NCBI RefSeq assembly: GCF_900343155.1
Contig: NZ_OUNG01000006.1
Span: 186,001 to 250,000, forward strand
Source: Lactimicrobium massiliense
GTDB lineage: Bacteria; Bacillota_I; Bacilli_A; Erysipelotrichales; Erysipelotrichaceae
DNA: 64,000 nt
Direction: 5' to 3'
Within the stretch, counting starts at the first letter, position 1; each line of letters opens with the position of its first letter. Made by a program: the position numbers and the translations under genes. The notes under the pieces are model-generated. The model was not told where the DNA came from. It saw only the letters and a program-made list of their open reading frames with translations, and made no database searches. This document shows, piece by piece, positions 36,056 to 45,097 of the stretch.

Positions 36056-37276
36056 TTACTTTACGCCCTTGGCACCCTTGACACCCTGAGCAGAATAGTT
36101 TGCCAGCAGGTTTGTCTCATATGAGAAGGTCATACGGGATCTTCTTCTTTCTCTGTCCAGTGCCTGCTGCACAAGTCTGTCCATCAGCTGCGGGAAAGAT
36201 ACACCGCCTGCTTCCCAGAGATAGAAGGCAAGGGAACCTGGAATGGTATTGATCTCATTGACATAGATATGCTTTGTTTCCGCATCCATCATGAAGTCGA
36301 TGCGGCATACACCAGAAGCACCCAGCACTTCAAATGTCTGTCTGGCATACTTCTGAATCATCTCGGTTTCTTCTTTGCTTAACGGCGCCGGCACTCTGCG
36401 GGCTGTGCTTGCCATACCCTTGGAAGCACCGGACTTGACGCCGCCCTTGGCAGAACCCTTGGCGTTGCCCATATACTTGTCCTTGAAATCAAGCATATTG
36501 TCCTCAGCAGACTGCTTGGTAACCTCTTCCAGCACAGAAGCCTCACAATGATGGCCATCACCCAATACAGAGCAGTTGATCTCACGCATCGGCTTGACAA
36601 CCTTTTCCGTAATGACTTTCTCATCATACTGGCGGGCATCTTCAAAGCAGGACAGATACTCTTCATCATTATGGGCAATGGCAATGCCTACCGAAGAGCC
36701 TGTTCTTGCCGGCTTCAGAATCACCGGATAAATCAGCTGATGCACCTTTTTCAGGATTTCATCCTGATTCGTATCCATCTCAGAGCCATAGACCCAGAAC
36801 CAGTCAGTCATCGGCAGACCGGCATCGTGGAGAATATGCTTCATGAGAACCTTATCCTGACCGACTGCAGCCCCATACAGATCGCAGCCTGCATACGGCA
36901 CTTTCAGCATTTCAAAGAAACCCTGAATGGTGCCGTCTTCACCATTGGTGCCATGCATCACCGGGATGGCGACATCAATCGTGCCAAGATTCTTCGGTCC
37001 GAACATCGAATGCTTGACCGGCAGAATCTGTACCTGATTGTCTACATTGGCAAGCATGACCTGTGTGCACTTGGACACAAGGGCATTCAGGTCACGGAAA
37101 TTGCTGATGTCGTTCAGCAGATCAGACACATACAGCTTTCTGTTTTTGGCAACATAAACGGGAATTACATTGTATTTTTCCGGGTCCAGGGCAGCCATGG
37201 CCTGATGGCCGGAAATCACGGAGACTTCATGCTCGACGGACTCGCCGCCGAAGAAGACACCAACATTCAGTTTCAT
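36056..37276 (-). CDS. ddl: D-alanine--D-alanine ligase with Lys/Gly-rich insertion
   Basis: About 406 residues; the usual length is 300-370. ATP-grasp ligase making the D-Ala-D-Ala dipeptide for cell wall synthesis. Motifs: FGGESVEHEVSVIS near 9, HGTNGEDGTIQG near 108, ILKPARTGSSVGI near 186, RIDFMMDAETKHIYVNEINTIPG (split over two strands; Mg ligands Asp, Glu, Asn) near 325. ATG 37274-37276 follows GGAGG by eight bases. Odd: a low-complexity insert at about 270-292 (GNAKGSAKGGVKSGASKG) in the omega-loop region, and a similar tail GVKGAKGVK. Confidence 0.92.
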   Translation of the reverse strand: MKLNVGVFFGGESVEHEVSVISGHQAMAALDPEKYNVIPVYVAKNRKLYVSDLLNDISNFRDLNALVSKCTQVMLANVDNQVQILPVKHSMFGPKNLGTIDVAIPVMHGTNGEDGTIQGFFEMLKVPYAGCDLYGAAVGQDKVLMKHILHDAGLPMTDWFWVYGSEMDTNQDEILKKVHQLIYPVILKPARTGSSVGIAIAHNDEEYLSCFEDARQYDEKVITEKVVKPMREINCSVLGDGHHCEASVLEEVTKQSAEDNMLDFKDKYMGNAKGSAKGGVKSGASKGMASTARRVPAPLSKEETEMIQKYARQTFEVLGASGVCRIDFMMDAETKHIYVNEINTIPGSLAFYLWEAGGVSFPQLMDRLVQQALDRERRRSRMTFSYETNLLANYSAQGVKGAKGVK

Positions 37277-37393
37277 AGTCAAAACCTCCGGAAGATATTA
37301 TATCCTGAATTGCACATTTTGCAGGATGGAATCAGAAATGAGGGCACAGGATGCTAAAATGTCAGTGAGAGAATACAAGAAAGGACTGCAGAT

Positions 37394-38668
37394 ATGAAGA
37401 AAGCACTCGTAATGGCGGGCGGCGGCACCAGAGGCGCCTATCAGGCCGGCGCCATCAAAGCCCTGATTGAAATGGGACGGAATGACTGGAATATTGTGAC
37501 CGGCACATCGGTCGGGGCCCTGAATGCATGCCTGGTCGTGCAGAAAGACTACGATAAACTGTTTGCCCTGTATGACAACCTGTCTGTGGATATGATCCTC
37601 AACGGCATGTCACCGGCAGACATGAACCTGCGCACAATCTTCAATGAACGCGATGCATTCATCAAGGAACTGCGCAAATATGTCAAGGACCAGGGACTGG
37701 ATATTTCACCATTCCTGAGCCGCGTGCATGAACTGTACAATCCGGATAGATTCTTCTCTTCACCAATCGATTTTGGCTGCATCGCTGCCACAGCAAAAGG
37801 GCATGAAGGCGTTTATGTAACCAAAGACATGATGAAAGAACATGGCGAAGACTGGCTGGTCGCTACCGCTAGTGCCTACCCGGCTTTTCCAATGCGCAAT
37901 ATTGACGGCACTGACTATGTGGACGGCGGCTATTTTGATAACTGTCCGATCGACTTTGCATTGCGGTTAGGCGCAGATGAAGTACTGGTCATGGACCTCA
38001 ACCATTCACCAAACCATCCCGGCTATGTTGGCAGGGCAAACATCCGCTACATGTTTCCCAAGAGTGAAACCGGTGACTTCCTGGACTTCTCCCGGGAACG
38101 TCTGAACCGTCTGTTCACACTTGGCTACAATGATGCCGGCAAAATGTTTGACCGCTATAAGGGATACAAGTATACATTCACACTGTATCACCGGCCGCAT
38201 TTCTTTGACCGCTGGTATGTCAATGTCGAACTGCTGGAAGCACGCATCAAGCAGGCGGGTATGATCAATGACCGTCTGCGTTCAGATACCTTTATCACCG
38301 ATACATTGAAAAGCAGGATGCAGCTGCCGTATCTCAAGCCGCAGAATTACTTTGAAGGCATGATGGACTTCCTGCTGGATCTGATCCAGGCTGAGGAAAC
38401 AAAGGTGTATACACTGAAGGAAGCACGCAATCTGATCTTTGCATCATTTGCGGATTGTGCAAAAGAAGATTTTTCCTATAAGCCAAACGGATTCAGTCAG
38501 CTTGGCACGATGCTGGATCAGAAGGAAACCATCGCCCGGCTGCTGCATGCGGATTTTTATCCGGATCATGTCTTTGCCAATGAGAATACCGTTCTGACCC
38601 TGTATCCGTTTGAAAAGGCAGCTGCCGATTTTATCTATATGTGGATGAAGGAGTTTTCACAGGAATGA
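37394..38668 (+). CDS. Patatin-like phospholipase
   Basis: 424 residues. N-terminal patatin domain: oxyanion motif GGGTRG (9-14), nucleophile Ser39 in GTSVG, catalytic Asp in YVDGGYFDN near 176. The dyad for a lipid acyl hydrolase is intact. The remaining 200 residues are helical and unassigned. No signal peptide, so likely cytosolic or membrane-peripheral. An extended -10-like TGCTAAAAT (about 37353) precedes it. First gene of a compact run to 43111; overlaps dut by four bases. Confidence 0.88.
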   Translation: MKKALVMAGGGTRGAYQAGAIKALIEMGRNDWNIVTGTSVGALNACLVVQKDYDKLFALYDNLSVDMILNGMSPADMNLRTIFNERDAFIKELRKYVKDQGLDISPFLSRVHELYNPDRFFSSPIDFGCIAATAKGHEGVYVTKDMMKEHGEDWLVATASAYPAFPMRNIDGTDYVDGGYFDNCPIDFALRLGADEVLVMDLNHSPNHPGYVGRANIRYMFPKSETGDFLDFSRERLNRLFTLGYNDAGKMFDRYKGYKYTFTLYHRPHFFDRWYVNVELLEARIKQAGMINDRLRSDTFITDTLKSRMQLPYLKPQNYFEGMMDFLLDLIQAEETKVYTLKEARNLIFASFADCAKEDFSYKPNGFSQLGTMLDQKETIARLLHADFYPDHVFANENTVLTLYPFEKAAADFIYMWMKEFSQE

Positions 38669-39174
38669 GACAGGCAGTAGGAAAATTCGAAAAGGTCAGT
38701 TTCGGCCAGTTTGTCAAAGGTGCAGAAAAAGCCGGCTTTACCGGTGATGTCCAGGCAGCATATGAAGCCATTGTATTGCCGGAAAGGGCAACCGCCGGTT
38801 CAGCAGGCTATGATTTCTGCATGCCGTATGATATCCGGATCGCCCCGGGGCAGAGTGTTCTGGTGGCGACCGGGATCCGTGTTAAAATGGATCCGGCCTA
38901 CGTATTTCTGCTGTTTCCGCGCAGTTCGCTTGGCTTTAAATACAGACTGCGGCTCGATAACACGGTCGGAGTGATTGACAGTGACTATTATCAGGCTGAC
39001 AATGAAGGCCACATCTTTGCCAGAATGACCAATGAATCTGATGGCAAGATGCTGGAACTGTCAGCAGGACAGGCCTTTATGCAGGGGATCTTTGTGCCAT
39101 TTGGCATCAGCGAAGATGATGATGTCAGCACAAAGCGCACCGGCGGATTCGGCAGTACAGATAGAAAAGAGTGA
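38665..39174 (+). CDS. dut: Deoxyuridine 5'-triphosphate nucleotidohydrolase
   Basis: 169 residues from ATG 38665, overlapping the patatin stop. Trimeric dUTPase motifs in order: GSAGYDF (1), PRSSLG (2), NTVGVIDSDYY (3), the metal-loop equivalent LSAGQAFMQGIF (4) and the Phe-containing tail RTGGFGSTD (5). It removes dUTP and makes dUMP. An N-terminal extension of about 40 residues is present. Confidence 0.93.
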   Translation: MRQAVGKFEKVSFGQFVKGAEKAGFTGDVQAAYEAIVLPERATAGSAGYDFCMPYDIRIAPGQSVLVATGIRVKMDPAYVFLLFPRSSLGFKYRLRLDNTVGVIDSDYYQADNEGHIFARMTNESDGKMLELSAGQAFMQGIFVPFGISEDDDVSTKRTGGFGSTDRKE

Positions 39175-39183
39175 GATATATCA

Positions 39184-40041
39184 ATGACAGATGAGGAATT
39201 AAAAGAAAGTTATTTTAAGAGTGAACCAATTCCGGAACATATTCTGGAACATATGGAGCATTGCCGTCAGCAGCATATGGAAGTGCCGGATGAGAAGCTG
39301 ATCAAGCGGCCTTCCCAGATTGCCGGCATCCGTGAAGCAGGCCGCATCAATACGCTGGTACTCGATGCCGTCGCAAAAGAGATTCATGACGGCATGAGCA
39401 CCCAGGAGATCGATGATATTGTCGCCAAAGTGACCAAAGACAATGATGCCATCTGTGCATGCCTTGGCTTTGAGGGCTATCCGAAGAATGTCTGCACATC
39501 CATCAATGATGAAGTATGCCATGGCATCCCGGCCCGCCACCGCAAGATTCATGACGGCGATATTATCAACGTGGACTGCACGACAATCTATCATTCCTAT
39601 TATGGCGATGCCAGCCGCATGTTCATGATCGGTAAGGTTTCTCCAGCAAGGGAAAGACTTGTTGCTGAGACAAAGAAGTGTCTTGAGATCGGCATGGAAG
39701 CAGCCAAGCCTTGGAACACCGTCGGTGATATCGGTGCTGCCATTGCCAAATATGCACATCATCAGGGATACAGCGTCGTCCGTGAACTGGGCGGACATGG
39801 CGTTGGCAACGGCTTCCATGAGGATCCGTTTGTTGCCCACATTGCCAAAGCCCACACCGGCATGGTGCTGGTACCGGGCATGGTGATCACGATTGAGCCA
39901 ATGATCAATGCCGGCAAAGCCGCAGTTGTCATTGACCCCTATAACGACTGGACAATTTACACAAAGGATGGCAGCGATTCTGCACAGTGGGAACACACCA
40001 TTCTGATTACGGAAACCGGCAATGAAATCCTCTCGTACTGA
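39184..40041 (+). CDS. map: Methionine aminopeptidase, type I, with N-terminal extension
   Basis: 285 residues, about 35 more than the minimal enzyme; the extra N-terminal 50 residues are helical and charged. Metal ligands: Asp in NVDCTTIYHSYYGD, His in HGVGNGFHEDP, Glu in TIEPMINAG and the final Glu in WEHTILITE. It removes initiator Met. It overlaps the next gene by 20 bases in another frame. Confidence 0.94.
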   Translation: MTDEELKESYFKSEPIPEHILEHMEHCRQQHMEVPDEKLIKRPSQIAGIREAGRINTLVLDAVAKEIHDGMSTQEIDDIVAKVTKDNDAICACLGFEGYPKNVCTSINDEVCHGIPARHRKIHDGDIINVDCTTIYHSYYGDASRMFMIGKVSPARERLVAETKKCLEIGMEAAKPWNTVGDIGAAIAKYAHHQGYSVVRELGGHGVGNGFHEDPFVAHIAKAHTGMVLVPGMVITIEPMINAGKAAVVIDPYNDWTIYTKDGSDSAQWEHTILITETGNEILSY

Positions 40042-40555
40042 GATCTGTCTGGATCTGATCAGAAACCGCCGCAGCATCCGCCGCTTTCAGCCAGTCCCAG
40101 TCACATCACAGCAGCTGGCACTGCTGCAGGAAGCAGCCGAGCTTTCTCCCAGTGCCCGCAACGAGCAGCCGTGGTTCTTCTGTGCCATTGAAAATCAACA
40201 GATTATTCACCAGATCGAGCAGCTTCATGAACCAGCAGGAAACTGCTACAATGCGCCGCTGCTGTTATGTGCCTTTGCCGACAAAAAGGCATTGGAGCCA
40301 GTCAGGGATACAATCTTTGCCCTGGCAAATATCATGTATGCATGCGAAGCCATCGGACTTGGGTCATGCTACATCAACTTTGTCTCGGAAGTATTCAACT
40401 GCCCGGCCTATGACAAGCTGGCAGGAGCACTTGGTGTACCGGATGACTATTTTGCTGTTGGGGCTCTGGCTATCGGCGTACCGGATGAAAAACGGCCTGT
40501 TCCCACAAACCGCAAAAAGAATATCTTTTCCATCGTGCAGGAGGATGCACAATGA
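40022..40555 (+). CDS. Nitroreductase-family FMN oxidoreductase
   Basis: 177 residues. Nitroreductase fold: RNRRSIRRFQPVPV at the N-terminus, AAELSPSARNEQPWFF for FMN/substrate contact, and a C-terminal GALAIGVPDEKRPV segment with basic residues for flavin phosphate. Reduces quinones, nitro or other electrophilic compounds with NAD(P)H; exact substrate unknown. Start inside map at ATG 40022; no strong ribosome site, so coupling to map translation is likely. Overlaps the next gene by four bases. Confidence 0.85.
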   Translation: MKSSRTEICLDLIRNRRSIRRFQPVPVTSQQLALLQEAAELSPSARNEQPWFFCAIENQQIIHQIEQLHEPAGNCYNAPLLLCAFADKKALEPVRDTIFALANIMYACEAIGLGSCYINFVSEVFNCPAYDKLAGALGVPDDYFAVGALAIGVPDEKRPVPTNRKKNIFSIVQEDAQ

Positions 40556-42186
40556 ATGACAATATCTATGTAATCGGCCACAAACATCCTGATTCGGATT
40601 CCATCTGCGCTTCCCTGACGTACAGCAATCTGCTCAACCGGCTTGGCCATCATGCCATTGCCTGCCGGCAGGGACCGCTCAATGAAGAAACCAAGTTTAT
40701 TCTGCGCCGTTTTCATCAGGAAAATCCGCTGTTATTGACAGATGCCAGAGCAATGCTGAAGGATATTGATCTGGATGCACCGACAATGATTCCCCACGAT
40801 GCGACGGTGCATCATGCCTGGCACGTGATGCTGCGGACACAAAACCGCTCCCTGTATGTCACAGATGATCAGGGCGGCCTTGCCGGCATCTGTACAACCA
40901 CGGATCTCTCCCGGGTTCGCATTCATCCGGAGGCAGATCTGGATTCTTTGATGAGCACATGTTCTTTGAAGAATATTGCCCATACAGTGGGCGGCACCAT
41001 TGTGCTGGATATGCCTGATTTTCATTCCAATGGCAGAGTGCACATCATCACCCTGGAGGGCAGGGAAGCAAGTATGTATTCCCTTGCGGATGGTATCTGT
41101 GTACTGTCCAGCGGTGAAGACAAGCAGAAGATGGTCATTGAGGCAGGAGCAGCTTGTCTGGTCATCACCTGTGGGCAGAAGGTAAGCCAGGATGTCAGGA
41201 ATCTTGCAGAGAAACACCATACTGCCATCATTGAAACCGATGCCGATACGATGAATACAGCAAGAGTCATCACCGAAAGCTACAGTGTCGAGCAGGTCAT
41301 GACAACAAAGATCATCACTTTCCGTGATACAGAATACGTGGAAGATGTAGCTGCCAAGATGATGAATTCCAGAGTCCGCTCTTATCCGGTGCTCGATGAA
41401 AATGGAAAAGTCATCGGTGGCATTTCCCGCTACCATACCCGCAACTATCATCACCGTAATTTTGTTCTGGTTGACCATTCTGCACTGAACCAGACGATCA
41501 ATCACATTGAAAACGCCAATTTGCTGGCGATCATCGACCATCACCACATCGGCGGCATCACGACTGATCATCCGATTCTCTACAGAAACCAGAAAGTAGG
41601 CTGTACATGCACGATCATTGCGTCCATGTATCAGGAAAACGGCATGCTGCCGGATCATGACATGGCTGGCCTGTTACTCTCGGCCATTCTGTCAGACACA
41701 CTCCATTTCAAGAGTGCAACCACAACCGATCAGGACCGTTTTGCTGTATCCTGGCTGGCTCCGATTGCCGGCATTGATGATGTGCCTGCCTATGCAAGAG
41801 AAATGCTTGGTGCTTCAGTTGCTCTGAAGGATTCCACACCGCATGAGATCCTCAACCGTGACCTGAAGACCTACCAGATCGGCCGCTTTCAGTTTGCCAT
41901 TGGCCAGACAAACTACTCCCACATGGAAGAAGTCCAGAAGATTCTGCCTGCCTTCAAGGAAAATCTGCAGAAGGAGCAGGCTGCCAATGGTCTTGATCTG
42001 ATGGTCATGCTGTTTACGGATGTGATGGGTGAAGGCTCCTTGTTTGTCTACTATGGACCGCTGAGCTATGTACTCAGCGACATGCTGCAGACAACCTTTG
42101 ATGCGCACAGCGGATTTGATGCCAACATCATCTCCCGCAAGCAGCAGCTGATGCCGCGCCTGTCGCAGATACTGAAAGGAATCTGA
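40552..42186 (+). CDS. ppaC: Manganese-dependent inorganic pyrophosphatase with CBS and DRTGG domains
   Basis: 544 residues, family II PPase. The DHH core is split: N-terminal GHKHPDSDSICA (about 9-20), then an insert with CBS1 (about 75-125), a DRTGG-like domain (about 130-245) and CBS2 (about 248-300), then DHHHIGG (about 328) and the C-terminal DHHA2 part with IISRKQQLMP. CBS pairs let such enzymes respond to adenine nucleotides (family knowledge). Cytosolic hydrolysis of PPi. Confidence 0.93.
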   Translation: MNDNIYVIGHKHPDSDSICASLTYSNLLNRLGHHAIACRQGPLNEETKFILRRFHQENPLLLTDARAMLKDIDLDAPTMIPHDATVHHAWHVMLRTQNRSLYVTDDQGGLAGICTTTDLSRVRIHPEADLDSLMSTCSLKNIAHTVGGTIVLDMPDFHSNGRVHIITLEGREASMYSLADGICVLSSGEDKQKMVIEAGAACLVITCGQKVSQDVRNLAEKHHTAIIETDADTMNTARVITESYSVEQVMTTKIITFRDTEYVEDVAAKMMNSRVRSYPVLDENGKVIGGISRYHTRNYHHRNFVLVDHSALNQTINHIENANLLAIIDHHHIGGITTDHPILYRNQKVGCTCTIIASMYQENGMLPDHDMAGLLLSAILSDTLHFKSATTTDQDRFAVSWLAPIAGIDDVPAYAREMLGASVALKDSTPHEILNRDLKTYQIGRFQFAIGQTNYSHMEEVQKILPAFKENLQKEQAANGLDLMVMLFTDVMGEGSLFVYYGPLSYVLSDMLQTTFDAHSGFDANIISRKQQLMPRLSQILKGI

Positions 42187-42187
42187 C

Positions 42188-43111
42188 ATGCTGGATGTAT
42201 GTCTGTTGGGAACGGGTGGAACCGTTCCGCTGCCCCAGCGATGGCTGACATCGTGCCTGCTGCGGTGTGATGGCAAGATGATACTGATTGACTGTGGGGA
42301 AGGCACCCAGATTGCGCTGCATGGCATGGGCTTCTCCGTTAAGCATATCGATACGATCCTGCTGACCCATTATCATGCCGATCACACAGCCGGCCTGCCA
42401 GGTCTGCTGCTGTCCATGGCAAAGGCGGACCGCACCGATCCGATCACAATCTATGGACCAAAAGGTCTGCCGGATCTATTGCAGGGCATTTCCATGATTG
42501 CCCGCTATGTTCCTTTTCCCATCCATTATCATGAGATCAGAGAACGCCAGGAACAATTCAAAGAAGCAGGCCTGCAGATCACAGCATTTGCTGTGCGCCA
42601 CTCTGTGCCATGCTATTCGTATCAGTTTATTCTCCGGCGCAGCCCGCGCTTTGATAAAGCCAAAGCGGAAAGCAACCATGTGCCGCTCAAAGCATGGAAT
42701 CAGCTGCAGAAGGGGAATACGGTGGAAATGGACGGTGTCACCTATACCCCGGATATGGTCTGCGGCAAGGCAAGAAGGGGACTCAAAGTTGTCTACAGTA
42801 CCGATACAAGGCCTGTAGAAGCACTTGAAACCTATTGCAGAGATGCGGATCTTTACATTGGGGAAGGTATGTATGGCGACCCCGAAAAAGCCGATAAAGC
42901 CAAACTCAACCAGCACAGCATGATGTATGAGACAGCTGCCATTGCCGCAAAGGCAAATGTCAGACAGCTCTGGCTGACCCATTATTCACCCAGCATGATA
43001 GATCCCGACCAGTATGCAGATCAGGTAAAGGCGATCTTCGCCAACACTGTCATTGCTCATGATGGCCAGCGCACAGATCTGAATTTTATTGATGAAGAGG
43101 AAGCACACTGA
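42188..43111 (+). CDS. rnz: Ribonuclease Z
   Basis: 307 residues, metallo-beta-lactamase fold. Metal site THYHADHTAGL at 60-70; further ligands at YSTDTRP and the C-terminal LTHYSP. It matures tRNA 3' ends, fitting the nearby tRNA gene although that one encodes CCA. Starts one base after the ppaC stop. Confidence 0.92.
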   Translation: MLDVCLLGTGGTVPLPQRWLTSCLLRCDGKMILIDCGEGTQIALHGMGFSVKHIDTILLTHYHADHTAGLPGLLLSMAKADRTDPITIYGPKGLPDLLQGISMIARYVPFPIHYHEIRERQEQFKEAGLQITAFAVRHSVPCYSYQFILRRSPRFDKAKAESNHVPLKAWNQLQKGNTVEMDGVTYTPDMVCGKARRGLKVVYSTDTRPVEALETYCRDADLYIGEGMYGDPEKADKAKLNQHSMMYETAAIAAKANVRQLWLTHYSPSMIDPDQYADQVKAIFANTVIAHDGQRTDLNFIDEEEAH

Positions 43112-43189
43112 GTGCTTTTTCTTTTGAAAAGCAGAAAAACTGTGTGCGAATTGCGCGAAAAACTGTGCATAAACTATTTCACAAATGAA

Positions 43190-43213
43190 AAAACCGCTTT
43201 AATAAACGGTTTT
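43190..43213. terminator. Hairpin between rnz and tRNA-Arg, terminator in both directions
   Basis: Arms AAAACCG (43190-43196) and CGGTTTT (43207-43213), with T runs outside on either strand. Best as terminator of the reverse-strand tRNA. Confidence 0.65.
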
Positions 43214-43226
43214 CTTCAAATACTTA

Positions 43227-43303
43227 TGGTGCGCCCGATGGGGCTCGAACCCACAACCTTTTGATTCGGAATCAAATACGCTATCCAGTTGCGCCACGGG
43301 CAC
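43227..43303 (-). tRNA. tRNA-Arg, anticodon CCG
   Basis: Reverse strand cloverleaf: acceptor GTGCCCG/CGGGCGC, D arm GGCGCAACTGGATAGCG, anticodon stem TTTGA/TCAAA with loop TTCCGAA (anticodon CCG), T arm GTGGGTTCGAGCCCC-type, discriminator A and encoded CCA. Reads CGG Arg codons. Confidence 0.95.
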
Positions 43304-43347
43304 GTAACGTTAAAATAATACCATTGAATGAAGGAGATTACAAAGCA

Positions 43348-44160
43348 ATGAGAGAAAATGTTCGTAACATCCGGCTGATCGTATGTGACATTGATAATAC
43401 CCTTTTACCTGCTGGTCATGATGCTTTGTCCAGATATACCGTCAAGGCTTTGCACAAGGCAATGGACAATGGCTATCAGCTGATGATCTGCACAGGCAGA
43501 CATTATACGTTCATACCGCCGAGCTTCTTTGATGATCTGCCAATGGATATCATCGGCACGATCAATGGAGCCTGCCTGGTGGACCGGTCTGGCAAAGTCA
43601 TTGATAAACACCCGATGTCTCTGGAAGATATGAATGCCATTACCAATCTGTGTATTGCCCATGACATCGGTCTTGGCTTCAAGTTTGAGGATGCCATCGT
43701 GACCTATGCCAACTATGACAAGTTCATGAAGGGTTATGTCCGCAACCCCAGAGAATGGAAACTGGTTATCAATGATGATGAGAAAAGAACACATCATCTG
43801 ACTGCCGGTACACCGCTTGGTACATTTATCATTGGTGATGAATCTGTCATTGAGCCATTTTCCCACACACTGCCCGATCTGATCTTTGCCTGGTCGCAGC
43901 GGGATGGCTATGATGTCTTCTCACGCAATGTGACAAAAGCAACTGCCGTGCAGCGGGTACTGGATGATGAAGGCCTTTCGTGGGACAATGTACTGGCATT
44001 TGGTGATGCCGGCAATGATATTCCATTTATCGAAAAAGCAGGCATCGGCGTTGCCCTTGGCAATGCCAAGGATGGGGTAAAAGAACATGCTGATCTGAGT
44101 GCAGATCTTTGTGAGAACGATGGCGTTGCAAAGATGGTGGAACAGCTCGGCATCATCTGA
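43348..44160 (+). CDS. HAD-superfamily Cof-type phosphatase
   Basis: 270 residues from ATG 43348; AAGGAG lies 11 bases upstream. Motif I VCDIDNTLLP (Asp14, Asp16), motif II ICTGRH near 48, and the C-terminal FGDAGNDIPFIEKAG metal site near 220. C2-cap family typical of Cof/YidA sugar-phosphate phosphatases. The substrate cannot be read from sequence. A second member of the family opens the window at 1-350. Confidence 0.9.
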   Translation: MRENVRNIRLIVCDIDNTLLPAGHDALSRYTVKALHKAMDNGYQLMICTGRHYTFIPPSFFDDLPMDIIGTINGACLVDRSGKVIDKHPMSLEDMNAITNLCIAHDIGLGFKFEDAIVTYANYDKFMKGYVRNPREWKLVINDDEKRTHHLTAGTPLGTFIIGDESVIEPFSHTLPDLIFAWSQRDGYDVFSRNVTKATAVQRVLDDEGLSWDNVLAFGDAGNDIPFIEKAGIGVALGNAKDGVKEHADLSADLCENDGVAKMVEQLGII

Positions 44161-44173
44161 AGGAGGATATGAG

Positions 44174-45082
44174 ATGAAAGTTTACAGTGGACTGGATCAG
44201 CTGCCAAAGGGAAGGGCAGCCGGAGGTCTTTTTCATGGCTGCATGGTGCTGGAAGGCGGTGCCTGGCGCGGCCTGTATACCCAGGGGGCACTGGATGCCC
44301 TGATGGAAAACGGCATCAATATGGACTGCACGATTGGTGTTTCCGCCGGTGCCATGTCAGGTCTTGCCTACGTAAGCGGACAGATCGGCTTTTCCGGCAG
44401 GCTGAATCTGACCTATCGCAATGATCAGAATTATTGCGGTATCGGGGCAATGAAAAATGACCATGGCATCACCGGCTTCAGCTATGCATTTGATACACTG
44501 TTTCATCAGGGCGAGGGATTTGATCAGGCTGCCTTTGAAAATCCCGACAGAAGATTTGTCGCTGTTGCAACAAACCTGGAAACAGGAAAGCCAGTCTATT
44601 TTGAGAAGGGAAAATGTACAGATATCTTCAAGGCTGTACAGGCATCCGCAACGGTACCATATATCTCAAAACCTGTTGAAATCGATGGCGATCAGTATCT
44701 CGATGGCGGTCTCAGCGTGCGCGTCCCTTATGAATGGGCACTGGCCGAGGGTTATGAAAAGATCGTTGTCATCCGCACCCGTGACCGTGCATACCGCAAG
44801 AAGATTGCCGGTCCGCTTGCCATCAACAAGATGTACCGCAAACTGCCGGAAGCCGTCTATGATCTGGATGAACAGAATGCCAGATACAACATCTCATTGA
44901 ATGGACTAGATCAGTTGGAAAGGTCAGGAAGAATCTTTGTGCTGGCACCAGAGAAGCCAATTACGATCCGCCGCTTTGAAAGCGATATGGACAAGCTTGG
45001 AGAATTGTACTGGCGCGGCTATCATGAAACAAAGGAAAGACTTTCTGATCTGCAGCAGTATTTGTCAGTAAAGCCGTATTAA
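44174..45082 (+). CDS. Patatin-family phospholipase, YjjU type
   Basis: 302 residues. ATG 44174 follows AGGAGG. LEGGAWRG (oxyanion loop, 26-33), Ser57 in GVSAGA, Asp in YLDGGLSV near 176; the YjjU-like C-terminus has the charged ETKERLSDLQQYL end. Lipid acyl hydrolase predicted; not secreted. Unlike the patatin at 37394 it has a short C-terminal region. It ends 15 bases before jetA; a functional link is not shown. Confidence 0.88.
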   Translation: MKVYSGLDQLPKGRAAGGLFHGCMVLEGGAWRGLYTQGALDALMENGINMDCTIGVSAGAMSGLAYVSGQIGFSGRLNLTYRNDQNYCGIGAMKNDHGITGFSYAFDTLFHQGEGFDQAAFENPDRRFVAVATNLETGKPVYFEKGKCTDIFKAVQASATVPYISKPVEIDGDQYLDGGLSVRVPYEWALAEGYEKIVVIRTRDRAYRKKIAGPLAINKMYRKLPEAVYDLDEQNARYNISLNGLDQLERSGRIFVLAPEKPITIRRFESDMDKLGELYWRGYHETKERLSDLQQYLSVKPY

Positions 45083-45097
45083 TGACAGGGAGAATAC

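Noticed and set aside
39199..40077. 292-codon reverse frame opposite map
   Set aside because: Shadow of methionine aminopeptidase, whose metal ligands are all intact.
40732..41658. 308-codon reverse frame opposite ppaC
   Set aside because: Shadow of the DHH pyrophosphatase; composition typical of antisense.
37394..43111. Patatin-dut-map-nitroreductase-ppaC-rnz run as a new functional system
   Set aside because: Apart from the patatin each member is a common housekeeping or salvage enzyme; tight packing alone does not show a shared function.
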